Shown: piece by piece, positions 1 through 4,439 of the stretch
Layout of the letters: the number at the start of each line of letters is the position of its first letter
How positions within the stretch are numbered: the stretch's first letter is position 1
Origin: Anaerolineae bacterium
GTDB lineage: Bacteria; Chloroflexota; Anaerolineae; Anaerolineales; Villigracilaceae
NCBI GenBank assembly: GCA_003694975.1
Contig: RFJH01000213.1
Coordinates: 1 to 7,138 of the forward strand
Direction: 5' to 3'
Length of the DNA: 7,138 nt
The notes under the pieces: model-generated
What the model saw: the letters and a program-made list of their open reading frames with translations, nothing else
What the model was told of the DNA's origin: nothing
The model's database searches: none
Translations under genes and position numbers: made by a program

Positions 1-356
1 GCCCGCAGCAAGGCTTCTGCTTCGTCCAAGGTGATTTTCTTCTCCGCCAGCATACGCAACACCCTCAGACGCTCCTCCTCGGTGACGCCTGTCTCGGGCG
101 CCGGTCTCTCATCATCCCTCCGCGCGGTGTGCTCATCCGACCACGATCCCACAGTTACGCCGGCGCGGCGAAGGGCCTCCTGCACCTGCCGGTTGATGCG
201 CGCCCCGAAATCGGGTGGCAGAGGCCAGGCCGCCTCCCCCTCCATGCCCTGGGGAAAGGCATGGCGCAACGCCTCCCGAACGCGGCGGTTGATGCGCTCC
301 CCAAAATCTGGAGGCAGAGGCCACCCATTTTCACGCACACTGCCATTCTTGCTCAT
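1..356 (-). CDS. SHOCT-like domain protein with duplicated N-terminal segment (3' part beyond window)
   Basis: Reading leftward from ATG at 356, 118 codons stay open to the window edge, so the C-terminus is missing. The start has an excellent SD (AGGAGG, plus-strand 365-370) seven bases upstream. The N-terminal half holds two copies of a 22-residue segment (residues 12-33 and 44-65), each beginning WPLPPDFG and continuing (E/A)RINR.V.EALR.A; these look like amphipathic helices. A charged linker follows. Residues 92-118 (TEEERLRVLRMLAEKKITLDEAEALLR) are of the SHOCT-like type found at the C-terminus of DUF2089 proteins and the N-terminus of YvlB/LiaX-type DUF4097 proteins. It lies 25 bases after the DUF2089 stop, so it is the third gene of the sppA operon. 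By analogy with YvlB/LiaX, a DUF4097 domain may follow outside the window (inference). Function unknown; possibly envelope stress. Confidence 0.75.
   Translation of the reverse strand, partial: MSKNGSVRENGWPLPPDFGERINRRVREALRHAFPQGMEGEAAWPLPPDFGARINRQVQEALRRAGVTVGSWSDEHTARRDDERPAPETGVTEEERLRVLRMLAEKKITLDEAEALLR
162..323 (-). repeat. Internal imperfect tandem duplication, 96-bp period
   Basis: Two coding copies of about 66 bp (258-323 and 162-227) are offset by exactly 96 bp and encode WPLPPDFGERINRRVREALR and WPLPPDFGARINRQVQEALR. The copies match in most positions. The reading frame is kept, so this is an intragenic module duplication rather than a mobile repeat. Confidence 0.8.
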
Positions 357-381
357 CACACGCACCTCCTCTCACAACCCA

Positions 382-774
382 TCATTCGTCCTCACCCTCG
401 CCGCGTAACGCCTTGAGGGCTTCCTCCGCTGTAATCTTGCCGGCATCCAGGTCTTCCAGAATACGACGGCGTTCCTCCTCGCTGAGAGGTGGGGAAGTCT
501 CCTTGCCGGGTTCATACCCCATGGCACGGATGATCTCATACAGGCGATTACGGATGGTGGGGTAAGAAAGCCCCAGTTCGGATTCCATGCGCGTGAACTT
601 ACCTTCACAACGCACAAAGACCTCGATAAATTCCAGTTGCTCCGCGCTCAGGTTGGCGAACGGCCCCTGTAACCTGAATCGACCTTCAAGCGCGGTATCG
701 CACGAAGGGCAGGTCAGGCGCGTGATCACCAACTCGCTCTGACAAATCGGGCAACGATTAGGTGCCGAATACAT
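382..774 (-). CDS. DUF2089 family protein: zinc ribbon, HTH, SHOCT-like tail
   Basis: This 130-aa protein has the full layout of the DUF2089 family. Residues 8-25 form a zinc ribbon (CPIC...CPSC, Cys 8, 11, 22, 25). Residues 42-87 form a helix-turn-helix-like segment (LSAEQLEFIEVFV..., ELGLSYPTIRNRL). Residues 97-124 are a SHOCT-like helical pair (SEEERRRILEDLDAGKITAEEALKAL). Length and order match family members, which are small predicted cytoplasmic DNA-binding regulators; their regulons are mostly uncharacterised. The ATG at 774 has a GGAGGA SD six bases upstream. It starts 30 bp after the sppA stop and is followed at 25 bp by another SHOCT-like gene, so the three genes are probably co-transcribed. 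It may regulate the operon, possibly through the small palindrome at the sppA promoter (inference). Family call confident; function not. Confidence 0.93.
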   Translation of the reverse strand: MYSAPNRCPICQSELVITRLTCPSCDTALEGRFRLQGPFANLSAEQLEFIEVFVRCEGKFTRMESELGLSYPTIRNRLYEIIRAMGYEPGKETSPPLSEEERRRILEDLDAGKITAEEALKALRGEGEDE

Positions 775-804
775 GGTTTCTCCTCCAGGATAGGAACACG
801 GGGA

Positions 805-2484
805 TCAGAAGGCAGGGAGTTCCAGCCATGGGCAAAGGCACAGAACCCTGCCGTTCAGATGGCGCACGCCCCCCCACGCATAGGAAAGCGCCGAGGCGGG
901 GGCAGCAGTCGGCGCGAGAGGTCGCTTGCCCGGGGTGAAGAGACGCACCGGCGCGGTCGAGGGCAAACCGGTCTCTTCCCGCAATTGACGGAGGGCTTCC
1001 TCCAGGCCGCCCAGTTCATCTACCAGACCGTTTTCCAACGCCTGCCAGCCGGTCCACACTCTGCCGCCGCCGATGGCGTCCACATCCTCTGGCGTCATCT
1101 TTCGGCTGTGCGAAACTCGCTCCAGGAAGAGGTCGTAAATGTGGCGAATGGTCTCCCAGACTTTTCTTCGCTCCTCCTCCGTGAAGAGATCGTCGCCGCT
1201 ATACATGCGGACGTGTTCACCACGGTTGACCGACTGCCGATGGATGCGCAGTTTCTCGAACAATCCGCCGGTAACGACTTTGCCACTGAGCACGCCAATT
1301 GAGCCGGTTAATGTGGTCGGCTGGGCAAAGATTTTGTGCGCAGGCGTAGAAACCCAGTAGCCGCCTGAAGCGGCAAGCGGCCCCATCACAATATAGAGAG
1401 GCTTCGCCGCCGCCAACTGGGCCAGAGCGGTGCGCATTTTTTCCGCGGCCGTAGCCGAGCCACCGGGGGAATCCACATACACCACCACCCCGACGGCGCG
1501 TTTATCCGCAAGAATCTGGCGCACGGTCTGCACCACGCTGAGATCACCCGCGCGGCGTTCCAGGAAGGGCAATGGGAACGGGGGCTTGACAGGCGGCTCC
1601 TGGTTGTGTCCGTCCACGATGCTGCCCTCAATGCTTATCAGGGCCAGATACTTCCCCGGTCGGCGCGGCGGCAATCGGAACACACGAGAACGGACCATCT
1701 CCCACGTCACAAGCCGAGCCGGTTTCCCTTCCTCACCCAGGAACTCCGGTAACTTTTCCTCCTCGACCAGCGCATCCACCAGACCCATCTCCAGGGCTTG
1801 CAGGTCGGTGCAAGGCGTCTGATCGATCAGGCGGCGCGCCTGCTCCTCGGTCATACCGCGACCTTCGGCAATGGCAGTGACGACCTCATGAAAAGACGAA
1901 TCGGCCAGCCAGTTCGCCATCTCCCGTGCCTCGTCCGACATCTCCCTGCGCATGAGAGAGTCCGCCGCCGTCTTGTAGGGCGAAATCTGGACGAAATCGG
2001 CCTTCATCCCCATCGCTTCCAGGGCATCGGCCAGAAATACATAGTTCTGTGTCAACCCCATAGGCATGAAATAACCGCCGGGCAACAGGAGAACCTGGTC
2101 GGCTGCGGAAGCCAGGTAATACATCGACGTATTGTAGCCATGTGACCAGACAACCACCCGCTTGCCATGAGCACGCAAGTCCAGCAACATCCGCCGCAAA
2201 ACGCTCACCCGGGCGAGCGGCATGTCCAATGAGTGCAAGTGAATGACCACACCTCGCACGCGCGGGTCACGTTGCAGGCGCTGAAAATCCTCGCGCATTT
2301 CAAACAGACTGATCTTTGGTGGGCGTATCTTTCGCAAGATGAAATTGCCACCTTTGGGAGGGAGTTCAGGGTAATCGCCCTCCAGCGTGAGTACCACATA
2401 ATCCGGCAATCGTCTCAGTCGGCGAAAGAGATTGCCGACCAGCCAGCCGATCCAGTGGATTCCAAACCAGAGATAAGCAAACAT
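805..2484 (-). CDS. sppA: Signal peptide peptidase SppA, 67K type (peptidase family S49)
   Basis: A 559-aa protein with two tandem S49 (ClpP-fold) domains, close in size to the ~618-aa E. coli SppA. The N-terminus has one membrane helix (FAYLWFGIHWIGWLVGNLF) followed by an Arg-rich stretch. Numbering from this start, the catalytic Lys is K171 in the N-domain (SPYKTAADSLMRREMS; E. coli K209 context) and the nucleophile is S373 in the C-domain (GPLAASGGYWVSTPA; E. coli S409 context). VDSPGGSATAAEKMR in the second domain is the typical substrate-binding glycine-rich loop. The family degrades cleaved signal peptides in the membrane. I chose ATG 2484 because GGGAG lies seven bases before it. An in-frame ATG at 2517 adds 11 residues, has no SD and is only ~17 nt from the predicted transcript start. 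First gene of an operon with DUF2089. Confidence 0.95.
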   Translation of the reverse strand: MFAYLWFGIHWIGWLVGNLFRRLRRLPDYVVLTLEGDYPELPPKGGNFILRKIRPPKISLFEMREDFQRLQRDPRVRGVVIHLHSLDMPLARVSVLRRMLLDLRAHGKRVVVWSHGYNTSMYYLASAADQVLLLPGGYFMPMGLTQNYVFLADALEAMGMKADFVQISPYKTAADSLMRREMSDEAREMANWLADSSFHEVVTAIAEGRGMTEEQARRLIDQTPCTDLQALEMGLVDALVEEEKLPEFLGEEGKPARLVTWEMVRSRVFRLPPRRPGKYLALISIEGSIVDGHNQEPPVKPPFPLPFLERRAGDLSVVQTVRQILADKRAVGVVVYVDSPGGSATAAEKMRTALAQLAAAKPLYIVMGPLAASGGYWVSTPAHKIFAQPTTLTGSIGVLSGKVVTGGLFEKLRIHRQSVNRGEHVRMYSGDDLFTEEERRKVWETIRHIYDLFLERVSHSRKMTPEDVDAIGGGRVWTGWQALENGLVDELGGLEEALRQLREETGLPSTAPVRLFTPGKRPLAPTAAPASALSYAWGGVRHLNGRVLCLCPWLELPAF

Positions 2485-2520
2485 AGTGTTTCTCCCGAGT
2501 TGTTCCACAAATCTCATTAC

Positions 2521-2535
2521 CGATTTGCAAAATCG
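2521..2535. promoter_or_regulatory. Perfect inverted repeat over predicted sppA transcription start (candidate operator)
   Basis: CGATTT-gca-AAATCG is a perfect 6+6 bp palindrome. It begins six bases downstream of the sppA -10 box, so it covers the predicted +1 site. A repressor there would block transcription; alternatively it forms a small hairpin at the 5' end of the mRNA. The DUF2089 HTH protein in the same operon is a candidate binder, but nothing in the sequence proves it. Confidence 0.4.
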
Positions 2536-2540
2536 AACTT

Positions 2541-2569
2541 ATTTTAAGTATACATTCAGTTTTAGTCAA
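2541..2569 (-). promoter_or_regulatory. Sigma70-type promoter of the sppA operon
   Basis: On the minus strand, TTGACT (2569-2564) and TAAAAT (2546-2541) are separated by exactly 17 bp; each box has five of six consensus bases. The predicted start is near 2534, giving a leader of about 50 nt to the ATG at 2484. Confidence 0.75.
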
Positions 2570-2571
2570 GG

Positions 2572-2583
2572 ATATTTAAATAT
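2572..2583. repeat. AT-rich 12-bp perfect palindrome upstream of sppA -35
   Basis: ATATTTAAATAT lies just upstream of the sppA -35 box, between the two divergent promoters. It could act as an UP-like element or a regulator site for either gene. It may also be chance, as the local sequence is AT-rich. Confidence 0.3.
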
Positions 2584-2634
2584 TTTCAAACTCGCGGCAA
2601 AAATACGCCCCTTTAATGTTTGTTTGCTTATCAC

Positions 2635-2663
2635 TTGACACGCGCAACAATCTCGTGTATTTC
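2635..2663 (+). promoter_or_regulatory. Candidate promoter of the CrtC-like gene
   Basis: A perfect -35 box TTGACA (2635-2640) is followed after 17 bp by TATTTC (2658-2663), a weak -10 with TG directly before it. The predicted start is near 2670, about 22 nt before the ATG at 2692. This makes the earlier in-frame ATG at 2620 an unlikely start because it lies upstream of the promoter. Confidence 0.55.
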
Positions 2664-2691
2664 TCTCTCCGAACCCATCAAGAGAAAACTC

Positions 2692-3789
2692 ATGCCCAGA
2701 CCAATTCGCTATGCCACCGACCCACAATCGCTGAGGCGCGAGGGCCTGAGCGAAACCATCGCTCCCTGGGAAGACGGCCTGCGCGCCGAGACCGGACGCG
2801 GTTCCTTCGAGTGGTGGTACTTCGACGCCCACTTCGAGGACGGAAGCACCGCTGTCATCGTCTTTCTTACCAAGCCACTCCTGGAGCGCAACGGCCCGCT
2901 CAAGCCGGGGGTCTCGCTCACCATCACCGACCCCCATGGCGTGAAGCGCGTCGGATTCCCCCTTCTGCCGCCAGAAGCATTCGCGGCCTCTAAAGAGACC
3001 TGTGATGTCCACATCGGCCCGCATCAGGCGCGCTACATCCCTTCTGAGGGAGCGACTTGGCGCTACGAAGTCCACGTGGAAAATGTGAAAGACGAGCGCG
3101 GGGAGACGCTCTCCGCTGACCTGACCTTCACCGGCCTGGTGCCCCCCTGGCGCCCCGGTGCAGGGAAAGTGTACTTCGGCGACCGGGAGCATTACTTCGC
3201 CTGGTTGCCCGCCATACCCTACGGCCACGTGACAGGACAAGTCACCTACGGCGGAAAACAACATGCCGTCCGGGGCACGGGCTACCACGACCACAACTGG
3301 GGAAACGTTGCCCTGGGCGCGGTCATGGACCACTGGTACTGGGGACGCGCCCACCTCGGTGAGTACACCGTCATCTTCGTCGAGCAGGTCGCGGCTAGGG
3401 CATATGGTTTCGCCCGCATCCCGGTCTTCATGCTGGCAAAGGGCGAGCGCATTCTGACCGGCGATGGGAACCCGCTGCGCATGTCGGCGTGCGACTTCGT
3501 CCCTCACACGGGAGGGCATCGCTACCCACGTCAGGTGGACTTCGAATGGCAGGGCGAGAATGGGGAGGTTTATCTGGCACTGCGTCGACCTCGCCTGCGC
3601 GAGGCGGTCAGCCTTCTGACCACGTTTCCCGCCTGGCAACGCGCGCTCTTGCGTCTCTTCGGCAACCCTTATTACTTCCGCTTCGAGGCCGACCTGGAAC
3701 TGAAGGTGGATTTCGAGGGTACCCACGCGATAGAAAGCGGCACAGCGCTCTACGAGATTATGCTCTTACAGGGCAGGTGGCACCCCTGA
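2692..3789 (+). CDS. AttH/CrtC-like lipocalin-fold protein (hydroxyneurosporene synthase family)
   Basis: This 365-aa protein has the two signatures of the CrtC/AttH family: GSFEWWYFDAHFEDG near residues 37-51 and GTGYHDHNWG at residues 195-204, followed by DHWYWGRAHLGEYTVIF. Family members include carotenoid 1,2-hydratase CrtC, which adds water to a terminal double bond, and related lipocalin-like enzymes such as fungal Diels-Alderases. The overall length fits a two-domain AttH-type protein. No signal peptide is visible, so it is probably cytoplasmic. No carotenoid biosynthesis genes occur nearby, so the substrate is unknown and a crtC symbol is not justified. Start: ATG 2692 has only a weak AAGAGA upstream. 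ATG 2620 is in frame, but it lacks an SD and precedes the best promoter. It is transcribed divergently from sppA. Confidence 0.8.
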   Translation: MPRPIRYATDPQSLRREGLSETIAPWEDGLRAETGRGSFEWWYFDAHFEDGSTAVIVFLTKPLLERNGPLKPGVSLTITDPHGVKRVGFPLLPPEAFAASKETCDVHIGPHQARYIPSEGATWRYEVHVENVKDERGETLSADLTFTGLVPPWRPGAGKVYFGDREHYFAWLPAIPYGHVTGQVTYGGKQHAVRGTGYHDHNWGNVALGAVMDHWYWGRAHLGEYTVIFVEQVAARAYGFARIPVFMLAKGERILTGDGNPLRMSACDFVPHTGGHRYPRQVDFEWQGENGEVYLALRRPRLREAVSLLTTFPAWQRALLRLFGNPYYFRFEADLELKVDFEGTHAIESGTALYEIMLLQGRWHP

Positions 3790-3917
3790 GGAAGAAGCTC
3801 ACTCCATCCCTCTTTCATGCTGTTGGGAAGGGTAAGCAACTTGCACTGGCCCGATAAAACCTTCGGGATCGGCCTGGCAACGACTACAAAATCCTCTCGC
3901 GCAGGATTGCCATCATC

Positions 3918-3951
3918 TTGCAACGATAAGATTCTGGTACTATGGTATTAT
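3918..3951 (+). promoter_or_regulatory. Extended -10 promoter of the small exported protein gene
   Basis: TGGTATTAT (3943-3951) is an extended -10 element, with TATTAT matching consensus in five of six bases. TTGCAA (3918-3923) could be a -35 box with an overlapping TATGGT (3941-3946) at 17 bp. The -10 area is an 8-bp tandem near-repeat (TGGTACTA/TGGTATTA). TGGTAT (3943-3948) and ATACCA (3965-3970) form a perfect inverted pair around the likely transcription start. Confidence 0.55.
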
Positions 3952-3973
3952 GTATCCAAATTTCATACCAGGG

Positions 3974-3981
3974 AAGGAGGT
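3974..3981 (+). promoter_or_regulatory. Near-perfect Shine-Dalgarno that fixes a GTG start
   Basis: AAGGAGGT stands eight bases before GTG at 3990. The alternative upstream ATGs (3942, 3950) lie before this site, 3942 lies within the promoter, and 3950 is in another frame. The GTG is therefore the real start. Confidence 0.85.
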
Positions 3982-3989
3982 GCCTCTCA

Positions 3990-4370
3990 GTGTATCGTTT
4001 CTTCTCCTACCGTACCACGACAATCGTTTTGGTCGCATTGATCCTCACCGCAGTCATCTATGGCTTTGCCGCGGCCAACACCGTGCCCGAAAGCGGCGCG
4101 GGCGATGGTTCGGGGACCATCAGTGGCTACACCATCAGCAATATCTCGTATACATTGCTCTCCACCGACCCGGGGAAGATTTCGGCGGTGTCGTTCACCG
4201 TCACGCCGACGGCGGGCGCCGGAGCGGCCAACACCGTCATGGCCGCCATTGACACCACCTGGGCAACCTGCTCGAACACGGGCGGTTCCAACTGGACCTG
4301 CTCGTTCTCCGCAGGCTCCGAGCCGAGTGTGTCCGCCGCCAGTACCCTGCGCGTCGTGGCCACCGAGTAA
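3990..4370 (+). CDS. Small secreted protein, candidate substrate of the adjacent SipW-like signal peptidase
   Basis: A 126-aa protein that starts with GTG behind a near-perfect SD. The N-terminus is a signal peptide: basic residue R8, then a hydrophobic stretch (residues 12-28, IVLVALILTAVIYGFAA) ending in AAA. Cleavage is likely near A28/A29, just before NTVPESGAGDGSG. The mature ~97 residues are rich in Ser, Thr, Gly and Ala, with alternating hydrophobic positions (ISGYTISNISYTLL, ISAVSFTVTP) that suggest a beta-sandwich. C94 and C104 may form a disulfide. It is placed directly before a SipW/archaeal-type signal peptidase, as TasA/CalY-like matrix proteins are. I see no clear sequence match to TasA, so its role as fibre or surface protein is inferred. 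The strong promoter, SD and following terminator suggest high expression. The ANTVPxSGAGD motif recurs in the protein at 6641-7126. Confidence 0.85.
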   Translation: MYRFFSYRTTTIVLVALILTAVIYGFAAANTVPESGAGDGSGTISGYTISNISYTLLSTDPGKISAVSFTVTPTAGAGAANTVMAAIDTTWATCSNTGGSNWTCSFSAGSEPSVSAASTLRVVATE

Positions 4371-4392
4371 CCCCCCTACCATCGCAGCATCC

Positions 4393-4431
4393 AACGAAGG
4401 GCGCGGCGCACGTCACCGTGCCCTTCGTTTT
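4393..4431 (+). terminator. Intrinsic terminator between exported protein and peptidase genes
   Basis: AACGAAGGGC-G-CGG (4393-4406) pairs with CCG-T-GCCCTTCGTT (4416-4429): a 14-bp stem with one G-U pair and a 9-nt loop, followed by TTTT counting the last stem bases. The T-run is short, so it is probably leaky. It ends only nine bases before the GTG of the next gene. It probably sets the ratio of secreted protein to peptidase. It could also affect translation of the downstream gene. Confidence 0.75.
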
Positions 4432-4439
4432 CCTCTCCC

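Larger units (their letters stand above)
3790..3989. other. Gene-free interval with possible hairpins
   Basis: No credible gene lies here. 3841-3880 can fold into an imperfect long hairpin (TTGC...GGCC/GAT paired with ATCGGCC...GCAA). 3890-3908 is a perfect 6-bp stem (AATCCT, loop CTCGCGC, AGGATT). Neither is followed by a T-run, so no confident terminator for the CrtC-like gene is seen. The right end holds the promoter and ribosome binding site of the next gene. Confidence 0.45.

Noticed and set aside
2485..2517. Earlier in-frame start of SppA (ATG 2517)
   Set aside because: No SD and only about 17 nt from the predicted transcript start, while ATG 2484 has GGGAG at good spacing. Not fully excluded.
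2620..2691. Earlier in-frame start of the CrtC-like gene
   Set aside because: No SD, and it precedes the best promoter; the extra residues do not look like a signal peptide or conserved domain.
2566..3726. 386-aa open frame on the minus strand
   Set aside because: Antisense to the CrtC-like gene with its conserved motifs, and it would run over the divergent promoters.
3850..3867. CCCGA...TCGGG hairpin as terminator of the CrtC-like gene
   Set aside because: The stem is only five base pairs and no T-run follows.
3987..4394. 135-aa minus-strand frame across the exported protein gene
   Set aside because: Antisense to a gene with a strong SD, signal peptide and terminator; low-complexity Gly/Arg translation.
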